Notes: generated from the sequence alone by a model not told the origin. DNA of 55,404 nucleotides from C7867-001 sp035533615 (GCA_035533615.1 DATLTM010000023.1:1-55404), one strand, 5' to 3'. Positions 15,794 to 23,870 are shown, counted from the first letter of the stretch. Translations and numbers: made by a program.

Positions 15794-17815
15794 ATGGAAG
15801 CGCAAAAATCAGCGGCAGAACGCGCAGAAAAACTCCGCGAATTGCTCACGCATCACGCCCGTCAGTATTACACGCTCGACGCGCCGGAAATCTCCGATAG
15901 CGTCTACGACGCACTCTATCGCGAGCTGCGCGAGCTGGAGGAGCGCTATCCCGAGCTCGCGCGCGCCGACTCGGTCACGAAGCGCATTGTGGGCGGGGCG
16001 TTGCCGATGCTCACCAAGGTGCGGCATGAGGTGCCGCAATGGTCCTTCAACGACGCTTTTTCCGAAGCAGAGGTGCGCGCGTTTGACGAACGGGTTCGGC
16101 GGGGACTCACGAAGTACAGGGGACTTCGGGAGTCCCCGCCGCTTTCCTATGATCTGGAGCTCAAGATCGACGGGCTCAAGATCGTCTTCACCTATGAAAA
16201 AGGATTGCTCGCTCGCGCGGCGACGCGCGGAGATGGCGTCAGCGGCGAAGACGTCACGCATAACGTTCGTACAATTCGCGAAGTGCCCGCGCGTCTCATG
16301 CGTCCGATCGATCTTATCGCCGAAGGCGAGGTGTACCTCACGCGCTCCGGCTTTGCGGCGCTGAATGAGCTTCGCGTGAAAGCAGGAGAGCCTCTTTTCG
16401 CGAATCCGCGCAATGCAGCCGCGGGTTCCATTCGTCAGCTCGACCCGAAAGTCGCGGCATCCCGCCCTTTAGGAGCTTTTCTCTACGACGTTGCGCGGAC
16501 ATCCGAAGTCTTCCCTCGGACGCAGAGTGACGAACTCTCTTATCTGCAGGAACTCGGGCTTCCCGTCAACCGCGAACATCGCCACGCGGATTCGCTCGAC
16601 GAAGTTTTCTCATACTGGAAGAAGTGGAAGGGGAGTGCGCGAGACAAAGTCAACTACCAGATTGACGGCATCGTGCTGAAGGTTGAATCGAATGCAGTGC
16701 AACAGGTGCTCGGCTATACAGGTAAAGCACCGCGCTTTGCTATCGCGTATAAATTCCCGCCGGAACAAGTTGAGACGGTCATCGAGGACATCACGCTTCA
16801 GGTCGGGCGCACGGGCAAGCTCACGCCGGTGGCGCACCTCCTGCCAGTTGCAGTCGCGGGAACGACGGTTGCGCGCGCGACCCTTCACAACGAGGATTTT
16901 ATAGTGGAAAAAGATATTCGCGTCGGCGATACTGTTATCCTCCAGAAAGCAGGCGATATCATTCCGGAAATCGTGGCAGTCGTAAAAGAGCTCCGTCCGA
17001 AGAAGGCGAGGCCGTGGCGATTCCCGACACACTCTCCCTTATGCGGCGGCGACGGCAGAATCGAGCGCATGTCGGGAGAGGCGGCGCACCGCTGCAAAGT
17101 CGCCGGGTCTTTTGAACAGCAGGCGCGCAAGCTGATCCACTTCGCGGGGAAACAGGCGCTCGATATCGAAGGATGCGGTCGCGAGACGATAAAGCTGCTC
17201 ATGGAGCATGGTCTCGTTTCCGACTTTCACGATCTCTTTGAACTGACGAAGGACGAACTGCTTTCCCTTGAAGGTTTTGAGGAAACGAAGGCGACGAACC
17301 TTATTGAGGCGATCCGAGTTGCGCGCAGCGTTCCGTTCGATCGTCTTCTCGTCGGACTTTCTGTCCCGCACGTGGGCGGGGAGACCGCGTATGCGCTCGC
17401 TGCGCACTTCAAGACACTTGCGGCACTGGGAAAGGCGAGCGAGGAGACGCTTTCGCGCGTAGACGGCGTCGGTCCCATTATCGGGAAATCGGTTGCACAG
17501 TGGTTTTCCGATACGAATAATCGCGCGTCTCTCGCGCGTCTCATCAGGCATCTGAAAATAACGAAGGTCGCCACGCCCGCGGAAGGTCCGCTCATGGGGC
17601 AGACGGTCGTCATCACCGGCACGTTGCCGACTTTGTCACGCGGCGAGGCCGAGGCGCTGGTGCGAGGAGCGGGCGGGAAGGCGGGCGCATCCGTCTCAGG
17701 GAAGACCTCCTTTGTCGTAGCCGGGGAAGCGTCGGGGTCAAAGCTTGCTGTGGCGACCCGTCTCGGCGTTCCGGTCATCAGCGAGGCCGACTTACTAAAA
17801 AAGTTGGGAGCATGA
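15794..17815 (+). CDS. ligA: NAD-dependent DNA ligase LigA
   Basis: A 673-residue protein of normal family length. In order: Ia domain with YYTLDAPEISDSVYDALYR, nucleotidyltransferase with the adenylated Lys in LELKIDG (Lys124), OB-fold (ILQKAGDIIPEIV), zinc finger, helix-hairpin-helix repeats and a C-terminal BRCT domain (LMGQTVVITGTLP). It seals nicks using NAD+ in replication and repair. Odd: of the four zinc Cys, the first and last are replaced by Ser (HSPLCGG and RCKVAGSFEQQ, against the usual CPxC and RCxNxxCPAQ), so the finger may not hold zinc. I chose the start from the -10 box and the family N-terminus. Confidence 0.96.
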   Translation: MEAQKSAAERAEKLRELLTHHARQYYTLDAPEISDSVYDALYRELRELEERYPELARADSVTKRIVGGALPMLTKVRHEVPQWSFNDAFSEAEVRAFDERVRRGLTKYRGLRESPPLSYDLELKIDGLKIVFTYEKGLLARAATRGDGVSGEDVTHNVRTIREVPARLMRPIDLIAEGEVYLTRSGFAALNELRVKAGEPLFANPRNAAAGSIRQLDPKVAASRPLGAFLYDVARTSEVFPRTQSDELSYLQELGLPVNREHRHADSLDEVFSYWKKWKGSARDKVNYQIDGIVLKVESNAVQQVLGYTGKAPRFAIAYKFPPEQVETVIEDITLQVGRTGKLTPVAHLLPVAVAGTTVARATLHNEDFIVEKDIRVGDTVILQKAGDIIPEIVAVVKELRPKKARPWRFPTHSPLCGGDGRIERMSGEAAHRCKVAGSFEQQARKLIHFAGKQALDIEGCGRETIKLLMEHGLVSDFHDLFELTKDELLSLEGFEETKATNLIEAIRVARSVPFDRLLVGLSVPHVGGETAYALAAHFKTLAALGKASEETLSRVDGVGPIIGKSVAQWFSDTNNRASLARLIRHLKITKVATPAEGPLMGQTVVITGTLPTLSRGEAEALVRGAGGKAGASVSGKTSFVVAGEASGSKLAVATRLGVPVISEADLLKKLGA

Positions 17816-17828
17816 TACAGTTTAAGGA

Positions 17829-18122
17829 ATGGCGATAGCGGAAGAAGTTAAGAAATTGGCGGCGCTGGCCCGCATCAGGGTTAATGACGCGGAGCTTGGG
17901 AAGTTCGCGAGCGAATTCGACGCGATACTCGCATATGTTGGTCAACTTGAGACGCTCGATCTTGCACACCGTTTTAAAAGGGAGAGCCCGCTCTTGGAGA
18001 ATGTCATGCGCGAGGATAGTGATCCTCATCCGTCTGGATCTTATACTGAAAAACTCGTCGCGCAATTTCCCGCACGCAACGAAGGTGCACTTTCGGTAAA
18101 GCGGATTATCTCTCATGACTGA
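17829..18122 (+). CDS. gatC: Aspartyl/glutamyl-tRNA amidotransferase subunit C
   Basis: A 97-residue GatC. The opening VKKLAALARIRVNDAELGKFASEF, the LETLDL motif and the C-terminal KRIISHD are typical. GatC stabilises GatA and with GatB forms the transamidase that converts Glu-tRNA(Gln) and/or Asp-tRNA(Asn). It overlaps gatA by 8 nt, so translation is coupled. gatB is not in this window. A GATACA box lies 9 nt upstream of the ATG. Confidence 0.93.
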   Translation: MAIAEEVKKLAALARIRVNDAELGKFASEFDAILAYVGQLETLDLAHRFKRESPLLENVMREDSDPHPSGSYTEKLVAQFPARNEGALSVKRIISHD

Positions 18123-19581
18123 AAAGCCGAATGAAATGACAATCAGAGAAGCGGCCCGCGCGCTTCGCGCGAGAGAGTGCTCTGTACGCGAACTCTGGGA
18201 CGCTTGCATTGAAGCGGCCAAGGAGCGGAATCCCGAATTGCGCGCGTATTTGGAGATCTTCAGCGCAGACGATGCGGCTATCGCAGCCGCCCAGAAACGC
18301 ATCGATGCCGAAGGCGAACAAGCTCCAGCTCTCTGCGGCATCCCACTCGCTATAAAAGATAATATTTTAATAGAGGGAAAGACGGCGAGCGCGGCGAGCA
18401 AGATGCTCGAGAACTACACCGCGACGTATGACGCGACGGTCATTTCAAAGTTGAAATCACAGAACGCGCTCTTTCTCGGGCGCACCAATATGGATGAATT
18501 CGCTATGGGCTCTTCCACCGAACATTCGGCGTTTGGTCCGACGAAGAATCCTCTTGATACCGCGCGTGTGCCAGGCGGCTCTTCGGGCGGCTCCGCAGCC
18601 GCGGTTGTCGCTCATATGGCTATCGCCGCGCTCGGTTCTGATACCGGAGGTTCTATCCGTCAACCAGCCGCGTTCACCGGTATTGCGGGATTGAAGCCGA
18701 CATACGGCGCTGTCTCGCGTGCGGGGCTTATCGCGCTTGGCTCCTCGCTTGATCAGATCGGCCCCTTGGCGAAGACGGCAGGCGATGCCCGTATCCTTTA
18801 TGAAGCGATCCGCGGAAGGGACACGCTCGATTCGACGACTATCCCCGATGGTCTCTATCCAGTCCGTGATGTTCCCGGGCGGATGCGTGTCGGCGTGCCA
18901 CGGCATCTTCTCGGCGAGGGTGTCGATGCAGACGTGCGCGCCGCATTCGATACCGCGCTTGATTCTCTTGCGCGCGCTGGCCATGCACTTGTTGATGTTG
19001 AGCTGCCGACGAGCATACACGCGCTTGCGGCATATTACGTCATTATGCCTGCTGAAGCCTCGACAAATCTTGCGCGGCTCGATGGCATTCGCTACGGACA
19101 TGCGCCACGTGGGGAAACATTGCTTGATGATTATCTACTTGCACGGACCGAAGGATTTGGGGAGGAGACACGCCGCCGCATCCTGCTCGGCACTTTTGCG
19201 CTCTCTTCCGGCTACATCGACGCGTATTACCGCAAGGCGGATGCCGCGCGCGCAGTTCTGCGACAGGAATACGACGATGCTTTTCAGAAGACCGACATTA
19301 TTGCGTTCCCGACGACACCGACTCCCGCGTTTGCATTCGGCGAGAAAAGCGATCCTCTCGCGATGTATCTCGGGGATATCTTTACTATCACGGCAAATCT
19401 TACCGGGATGCCGGCGCTATCCGTTCCAATGGGTCTTGTTGAACGCGCTGGGAAACGACTCCCCGTCGGCATCCACTTCACTGCGCCGCACCAGGCAGAG
19501 GACGTTCTCTTTGCCCTCGCCGACGAGGTTAGCTTTTCAGATAAAGCTTCTTTTCCGCGCTCGCCTGAAGCGAATGCATAA
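18115..19581 (+). CDS. gatA: Aspartyl/glutamyl-tRNA amidotransferase subunit A
   Basis: A 488-residue amidase-signature enzyme. The Ser-cisSer-Lys triad is visible as Lys81 in PLAIKDN, Ser156 in VPGGSSGGS and Ser180 in SDTGGSIRQPA. It hydrolyses glutamine and passes ammonia to GatB for tRNA transamidation, so this organism probably makes Gln-tRNA(Gln) and/or Asn-tRNA(Asn) indirectly. It follows gatC with an 8-nt overlap. Full length, no anomaly seen. Confidence 0.96.
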   Translation: MTEKPNEMTIREAARALRARECSVRELWDACIEAAKERNPELRAYLEIFSADDAAIAAAQKRIDAEGEQAPALCGIPLAIKDNILIEGKTASAASKMLENYTATYDATVISKLKSQNALFLGRTNMDEFAMGSSTEHSAFGPTKNPLDTARVPGGSSGGSAAAVVAHMAIAALGSDTGGSIRQPAAFTGIAGLKPTYGAVSRAGLIALGSSLDQIGPLAKTAGDARILYEAIRGRDTLDSTTIPDGLYPVRDVPGRMRVGVPRHLLGEGVDADVRAAFDTALDSLARAGHALVDVELPTSIHALAAYYVIMPAEASTNLARLDGIRYGHAPRGETLLDDYLLARTEGFGEETRRRILLGTFALSSGYIDAYYRKADAARAVLRQEYDDAFQKTDIIAFPTTPTPAFAFGEKSDPLAMYLGDIFTITANLTGMPALSVPMGLVERAGKRLPVGIHFTAPHQAEDVLFALADEVSFSDKASFPRSPEANA

Positions 19582-19647
19582 AGAATGCGTTCGTTACTTG
19601 GTTCGCTTGATAGTGGAGAAAGCGCTCTAATGCTACCCGCACCAGCG

Positions 19648-19653
19648 TATACT
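19648..19653 (+). promoter_or_regulatory. -10 box before membrane protein gene
   Basis: TATACT ends 8 nt before the ATG at 19662. Confidence 0.5.
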
Positions 19654-19661
19654 AGACGCAT

Positions 19662-20237
19662 ATGCAGCCAGGCAATCAGGCCAATGTTGAGTATTGGTTC
19701 CGACTTCTCTATGACTGTCTTCGCGGAGCGTGCTATGGATCAATGGCAGGATTTTCAGCTTTCTTCGCTAATCTTTGGCTTTGGATCATCGGCATCGGGT
19801 ACCTGCTCTCGGTTGTCGCGCTCGTCGTGATCGTATATTGCACCGTACGTCTCTTTGATCTGCGCAGACGTGAAGAGGAGTATTACGGCACGCCACTTCT
19901 CGCGCCTGACACCGAGAGCGGCGGGCATCCGCGTTGGAGGAACATCTCATCGCTTGCAGATGGCGCGGCTCCAAGCGGGTGGCGCGAGGCAATCATCGAG
20001 GCCGATATTATGCTCGATGAAATGCTAACGGAACAAGGTTATACCGGCGAGAGTGTTGGTGAAAAACTCAAGAGTGTCGAACGGTCAGATTTCACTACGC
20101 TTCAAGACGCGTGGGAAGCGCACAAGGTACGGAATCAAATAGCGCACGAAGGTTCAGCTTTCAATCTTTCTGCAGAACTCACACGCCGTACCATAGCGCG
20201 CTATGAATCTGTCTTCCGCGAGTTCAAGATAATCTAG
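19662..20237 (+). CDS. Membrane protein with C-terminal RX4H motif
   Basis: A 191-residue protein of unknown function, of a type I remember as frequent in CPR genomes. A long membrane helix (LWLWIIGIGYLLSVVALVVIVYCTV, about 39-65) is followed by a basic anchor and a cytoplasmic helical domain: REAIIEADIMLDEML, GYTGESVGEKLK, then DAWEAHKVRNQIAHEG. RNQIAH fits the RX4-6H pattern of HEPN-type RNases, but the fold assignment is only by eye. It lies 81 nt after gatA and just before the initiator tRNA. Confidence 0.75.
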   Translation: MQPGNQANVEYWFRLLYDCLRGACYGSMAGFSAFFANLWLWIIGIGYLLSVVALVVIVYCTVRLFDLRRREEEYYGTPLLAPDTESGGHPRWRNISSLADGAAPSGWREAIIEADIMLDEMLTEQGYTGESVGEKLKSVERSDFTTLQDAWEAHKVRNQIAHEGSAFNLSAELTRRTIARYESVFREFKII

Positions 20238-20260
20238 GTTGCAGAGCTCCTACGAATAGG

Positions 20261-20266
20261 TATAGT
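20261..20266 (+). promoter_or_regulatory. -10-like box upstream of tRNA-fMet region
   Basis: TATAGT, 10 nt before the partial tRNA-fMet-like copy. A second candidate, TAGAAT at 20341-20346, ends 5 nt before the first base of the intact tRNA. Confidence 0.4.
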
Positions 20267-20275
20267 ACTCGTAAC

Positions 20276-20292
20276 AGCGAGGTAGAGGAGAG
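20276..20292 (+). pseudogene. Partial copy of tRNA-fMet 5' half
   Basis: Seventeen bases match the first 17 of the intact tRNA at 20352 with one difference, and a D-arm-like GAGG/CCTC continues to about 20301. No anticodon arm or T-arm follows. It looks like a decayed tandem duplicate of the initiator tRNA, although GCGAGG/CCTCGC can also fold as an independent hairpin. Confidence 0.55.
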
Positions 20293-20351
20293 TCGCGCCT
20301 CGCGATGGGAGGGCATACGCGAAGTTGTTTTTGCGTGAGTTAGAATTATAT

Positions 20352-20422
20352 AGCGGGGTAGAGGAGAGGTACCTCGGGAGGCTCATAACCTCCAGACGCC
20401 GGTTCGATTCCGGCCCCCGCAA
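20352..20422 (+). tRNA. Initiator tRNA-Met(CAU)
   Basis: Anticodon loop CTCATAA. Initiator features: the first acceptor pair is unpaired (A1 opposite A72), the next six pairs GCGGGG/CCCCGC are perfect, and the D-stem has A11-U24. The anticodon stem is GGAGG/CCTCC, so only two of the usual three G-C pairs remain at 29-31. The D-loop (7 nt) and variable loop (4 nt) are short. CCA is not encoded. Confidence 0.85.
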
Positions 20423-20463
20423 CAAGTAAGACAGGTTTTACACCAAAACGGAATCAAGGTAGC

Positions 20464-20922
20464 ATGAGCTACAAGAAATTTCCTATGGAAAAGAACAAGG
20501 TGTCCTACATCGGCGTTAAAGGTCTCATCGTGAACAATGACGGCAAAGTGCTCATTACTCAAGAGCCGACCCATTTCGTTGGCGGTGGTAAATGGGAACT
20601 GCCAGGAGGGAAGATAGCAAACGGAGAGGAAGAGATACCACTTGAAGAAATCTTACTTCGCGAGATACGAGAAGAATTGGGTGAAGCATTTAAAGTCGAC
20701 GTGAATCACGTTGTAGATATCATGCGTCGTCCCTGGAATAAACCAGGAGCATCAGCAGACCAAGTGATGCTCGCTGTCTATGAATGTCTCTACCGAGGTG
20801 GAGATATTCAATTGAGTGATGAGAATATAAATTTCGCCTGGGTTATTGCCCAAGAGTTACATCAATATGAGTTCATCTCTGGTTACCTTCCCGTACTGGA
20901 GAGATACTTTCGAAAAGATTAG
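20464..20922 (+). CDS. Nudix hydrolase
   Basis: A 152-residue Nudix-fold protein. KWELPGGKIANGEEE followed by LLREIREELGE is the Nudix box (GX5EX7REUXEEXGU) with about three extra residues between the first Glu and REIREEL. It would hydrolyse a nucleoside diphosphate linked to another group; the substrate cannot be read from the sequence, but size and the N-terminal IGVKGLIVNNDGKVLI are typical of small house-cleaning enzymes of the MutT type. It starts 41 nt after the initiator tRNA and may be read from its promoter. A second ATG lies at residue 8. Confidence 0.88.
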   Translation: MSYKKFPMEKNKVSYIGVKGLIVNNDGKVLITQEPTHFVGGGKWELPGGKIANGEEEIPLEEILLREIREELGEAFKVDVNHVVDIMRRPWNKPGASADQVMLAVYECLYRGGDIQLSDENINFAWVIAQELHQYEFISGYLPVLERYFRKD

Positions 20923-21258
20923 GCATCCAATTCGACATAACTCCGCAAATCCCCGCTCAGCCACACGGTAATCTGATGCCAATCCCGTCCTACGAGTGCA
21001 ACAGACTAGTGCGACCCATTGTAGAGACCGACACGCGTCAAAATTGGTTCAAGACCGACACGGGTGTCCAGCTATAAAAGCGCATAGTTGCGTGGGGCCA
21101 CACAGCATATACAACATATATATCCAGTACGATTCCGCTACTCACATACTCGGGCACTTTCGTGTTCTAATCACATCAAAATCGAGTCAATTTGAAAGCA
21201 TGGGTAACGGAATCGCACTGAAGTAAAATAAGCATTTCTGCTACACTTAAGGCACCAT
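20923..21258 (+). other. 336-nt intergenic region
   Basis: No gene that I can support; a 76-codon open frame here has no family or coding look. It contains a direct repeat AGACCGACACG at 21025-21035 and 21052-21062, and a TACACT at 21242-21247 that ends 11 nt before the yibE/F-like ATG. Confidence 0.5.
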
Positions 21259-22407
21259 ATGCGAAGAAACCTTCTTGTATTATCAGGTCTGCTGATTGTG
21301 TCTCTCGCTTTTTTCGTACCTGTGCATCCCGTTTCTGCCCAAACTCAGGATCAAGAAGTGAGCTACATTGAACGTGCGAAAGTGCTCCAAGTCCTCACAC
21401 AGACTATTCAGGACGTGCCAGGCACGCAAACAAGCGAGACGGTACAGACGCTCCAGGCACAGATTCTCGAAGGTCCCGATAAAGGCAAGACAGTTGCGGT
21501 CAATAATGACTATTTAAATCTAAAGCCAGGCGATGAATTCTATGCGAATCATACTGTTGGCGGACAGGATGCTGTAGACGATACGTGGAATGTACAGGAA
21601 CCGTACCGCATCCCGATTTTGGAGATATTAGGTGTGCTTTTCGTTCTTACGATTGTCGTCTTCGGTGGTAAGCAGGGGGTTCGCGGGCTCGTCTCGCTCA
21701 TCGTGAGTCTTGCAGCTATTTTCTATATCCTTCTTCCTGGTATTCTTGCTGGCTATTCGCCAGTGCTTCTTTCAATAGGCATATCTTCATTCATCATCAT
21801 TATTGGCTCATACATAACGCATGGGTTCAATCGGACAACGACTGCAGCCGTACTTGGCATGATTGCAACGATCTGCGTCACGGGTGCGCTCGCATATTGG
21901 TCAGTTCATGCGGCGATGCTCTCCGGCTACAGTTCGGATGAAGTCACGTATCTTCACTTCACGACAAACGGTACGATTGATTTCGTCGGCCTCCTTCTCG
22001 GTGGCATCATGATTGGCTTACTCGGTATCCTCTATGATGCTGCCATCGGTCAAGCAATCGCTGTCGAGGAGTTGAAACGCGCGGCGGCACACTATTCGCA
22101 CTGGGAGTTATATCGTCGAGCGTTGCGCATCGGTCGTGAACATATTGGTGCGCTTATTAACACACTCGCTATCGCGTATGTTGGCGTTTCGTTGCCGCTC
22201 CTACTTCTCCTGCATTTCACCAATATGTCCATTGAAGCTACTATCAATCAGGAAATATTTGCTACCGAAATCATCCGCACGATGGTCGGCAGCATTGGGC
22301 TTATTCTTGCCGTGCCACTCACGACACTCATTTCCGTATGGATGCTTCGCAAAGGAAAACCCTCTGACGCGAAGTCAGAGGGCCACGGTCATTCCCATTC
22401 GCACTAA
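21259..22407 (+). CDS. YibE/F-family membrane protein
   Basis: A 382-residue protein with a signal peptide (LLVLSGLLIVSLAFFVPVHPVSA), an extracellular domain to about residue 115 and seven or eight membrane helices. The segments RGLVSLIVSLAAIFYILLP and GGIMIGLLGILYDAAIGQA are typical of the YibE/F family, whose transport substrate is not established. The C-terminus is His-rich (EGHGHSHSH), suggesting metal binding. It is convergent with the ZIP gene (6 nt between stops), and the minus-strand terminator of that operon lies inside its 3' end. Context with ZIP and Fur points to metal homeostasis. Confidence 0.88.
   Translation: MRRNLLVLSGLLIVSLAFFVPVHPVSAQTQDQEVSYIERAKVLQVLTQTIQDVPGTQTSETVQTLQAQILEGPDKGKTVAVNNDYLNLKPGDEFYANHTVGGQDAVDDTWNVQEPYRIPILEILGVLFVLTIVVFGGKQGVRGLVSLIVSLAAIFYILLPGILAGYSPVLLSIGISSFIIIIGSYITHGFNRTTTAAVLGMIATICVTGALAYWSVHAAMLSGYSSDEVTYLHFTTNGTIDFVGLLLGGIMIGLLGILYDAAIGQAIAVEELKRAAAHYSHWELYRRALRIGREHIGALINTLAIAYVGVSLPLLLLLHFTNMSIEATINQEIFATEIIRTMVGSIGLILAVPLTTLISVWMLRKGKPSDAKSEGHGHSHSH
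22360..22382 (-). terminator. Terminator of the fur-ZIP operon
   Basis: A perfect 9-bp stem CCCTCTGAC / GTCAGAGGG with a 5-nt loop. Read on the minus strand it is followed by TTTTCC. It lies about 30 nt past the ZIP stop and inside the coding 3' end of the opposing gene. Confidence 0.7.
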
Positions 22408-22413
22408 GCTCGA

Positions 22414-23130
22414 CTACATACTCGCCAATCGTATAATCACATACAACGTACCGATGCCGACGACGGTCATGATAGTAGTCCAATGCCTCGGGTGAGAGTG
22501 ATAGCTTTCCGGTATCAAATCGCTCGCACCGATGTAGAGGAAGAAGCCAGAGAAGAGCGCAAGCAACAGCCCGAGCTTGTCTTCCGGTAACACAAATAGA
22601 AGTGTTGAGAGCACGCCTAGAACTGGCGCGATAGCATCAACGAGCAACCACCGAAATGCTTTCGATCTCTCACCTCCGTTCTTAAGAATAAGATTGACGG
22701 TGTTGATGCCATCGGAGAAGTCATGAGTGAGCACTGCAGCCGCAACGACTGCTCCCACGATAGGCGAGACATGAAACGCTAATCCTATACCCACGCCGTC
22801 GAGAAAGCTGTGGAACGACAAACTGCCTGCGCCAGCATTCCCGCGCCGTTCGCCACCGCCTTCATTGTCTGTATGGCCGTGCAGGAGAACCATTCGGTCG
22901 AGAATAAGATAGGTCGTAAATCCGATAACGACCACAGTGAGAACAGTGGAGGCAGAATAGACCTTGCTCGCCAAGTCGAGCGCCTCCGGCAAAAGATCGA
23001 AGAATGCTACACCTATGATTGCTCCAGCACTGAATCCGAGAATCAGATGCAGCTTATCTTTTAGACGAAGTGCAAAGAGACCGCCGAAAAGAGTCGAAAA
23101 GAATGTCGCGATTGTTATGAGGATGACCAT
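22414..23130 (-). CDS. ZIP-family metal transporter
   Basis: A 238-residue ZIP transporter with eight predicted helices. The metal-site helices are visible: HSFLDGVGIGLAFH (helix IV, His and Asp ligands) and THDFSDGINTV (helix V, usually HxxPEG or HD-type). A His-containing loop (LHGHTDNEGGG) sits between helices III and IV. It probably brings Zn2+ or Fe2+ into the cell or balances it across the membrane. It starts 15 nt after the Fur-family gene on the same strand, so it is the likely target of that repressor. Confidence 0.92.
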   Translation of the reverse strand: MVILITIATFFSTLFGGLFALRLKDKLHLILGFSAGAIIGVAFFDLLPEALDLASKVYSASTVLTVVVIGFTTYLILDRMVLLHGHTDNEGGGERRGNAGAGSLSFHSFLDGVGIGLAFHVSPIVGAVVAAAVLTHDFSDGINTVNLILKNGGERSKAFRWLLVDAIAPVLGVLSTLLFVLPEDKLGLLLALFSGFFLYIGASDLIPESYHSHPRHWTTIMTVVGIGTLYVIIRLASM

Positions 23131-23145
23131 AGTGATGTAATTAAT

Positions 23146-23577
23146 TTATACTGCGCATGTTTTGCAGGTTCCAAAGAACTCAAGCGAGTGTTCGCCGAGC
23201 GATGCGAACCTCGTGCTGCTTTTGAGCGCCAGCTTTTCCATATTCTTCTCAGGGCATCCTATAAAGTCTTCGATCGTACCGCATGAGGTGCATACGAGGT
23301 GGTGGTGATGTTCGCCCGACATGACGAGTTCGTAGTCGGTGTGGCCGTGTTGCAGGTCGACTCGCCGCACGATGCCTGTGCTAACAAGAGCGTCGAGCGC
23401 TCGGTATAGAGTTACCGTATCGATATCACCATGCTTCCACTTCGCTTTGATCTCATGAGCGCTCATCGGTTCCTTGAGCTGTGCGAGCAGGGAAATAAGT
23501 CCAAGCCGCTTGGGTGTCACTTTGAGTCCTTGTTTACGGAGCATCTCCGAGTTCTTTTCCGCATGTGTTTTCGACAT
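23146..23577 (-). CDS. Fur-family metal-responsive regulator (Zur/PerR-like)
   Basis: A 143-residue Fur-family repressor: winged helix (GLKVTPKRLGLISLL, then DTVTLYRALDALVSTGIV), the His-rich sensory segment GEHHHHLVCTSCG and a C-terminal CKTC. The two CxxC pairs make the structural zinc site. It is the first gene of an operon with a ZIP transporter, which favours a Zur-like zinc role, though iron or peroxide sensing cannot be excluded. I chose the ATG at 23577 since TATAAT ends 6 nt upstream. A 7-1-7 palindrome directly above the -10 box suggests autoregulation. Confidence 0.93.
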   Translation of the reverse strand: MSKTHAEKNSEMLRKQGLKVTPKRLGLISLLAQLKEPMSAHEIKAKWKHGDIDTVTLYRALDALVSTGIVRRVDLQHGHTDYELVMSGEHHHHLVCTSCGTIEDFIGCPEKNMEKLALKSSTRFASLGEHSLEFFGTCKTCAV

Positions 23578-23583
23578 TCTGAT

Positions 23584-23589
23584 ATTATA
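23584..23589 (-). promoter_or_regulatory. -10 box of fur-ZIP operon (leaderless)
   Basis: A consensus TATAAT on the minus strand, ending 6 nt before the ATG at 23577. Confidence 0.7.
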
Positions 23590-23591
23590 AA

Positions 23592-23606
23592 CGCAATAGT
23601 ATTGCA
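23592..23606 (-). promoter_or_regulatory. Candidate Fur/Zur box
   Basis: On the minus strand TGCAATA C TATTGCG, a 7-1-7 dyad with one mismatch at the outer pair and a perfect 6-1-6 core. It abuts the -10 box of the fur-ZIP operon. The 7-1-7 layout is typical of Fur-family operators. Confidence 0.65.
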
Positions 23607-23722
23607 TCTGCAACTAGAGGGTCTTTTGAAGGTGTATAACGGGCCATTTTGAGGGCTATCCTCGGGTATTGAATTAAACTCGAGCGAGTATCTATGCGAC
23701 GAAAATGGAATAGTGCCAGTAT

Positions 23723-23790
23723 GGCCCCCGCAACACGGTTGTGACGCCAGGAACCAGTACCGTTCCCCGTCAAAGTCGGTACTGTACCGG
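23723..23790 (+). repeat. Intergenic repeat with tRNA-like left end, copy 1
   Basis: The left end GGCCCCCGCAAC equals the 3' end of tRNA-fMet at 20412-20423. It is followed by the shared core AACACGGTTGTGACGCC and an AGTACCG...CGGTACTGTACC hairpin. Homologous to copies at 27607 and 28434. It lies 80 nt before the ATG at 23871. Confidence 0.75.
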
Positions 23791-23856
23791 CGCCTCTGTT
23801 CAGCTAGAAAAGCAATGAGCCTGCATGCATAATTGTATACGAGCTAGACATTTTCA

Positions 23857-23862
23857 TATACT
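23857..23862 (+). promoter_or_regulatory. -10 box of secreted protein gene
   Basis: TATACT ends 8 nt before the ATG at 23871. Confidence 0.55.
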
Positions 23863-23870
23863 ATTCCTCT

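Noticed and set aside
21025..21062. Two AGACCGACACG repeats considered as a CRISPR or iteron array
   Set aside because: Only two copies of 11 nt, no spacer pattern and no cas or replication genes nearby.
20996..21226. 76-codon frame in the 336-nt gap before the yibE/F-like gene
   Set aside because: No start signal, no -10 box at the right distance, and the product reads like translated non-coding DNA.
22360..22382. Hairpin read as plus-strand terminator of the yibE/F-like gene
   Set aside because: It lies before that gene's stop and lacks a U-tract on the plus strand; the T-rich run follows only on the minus strand.
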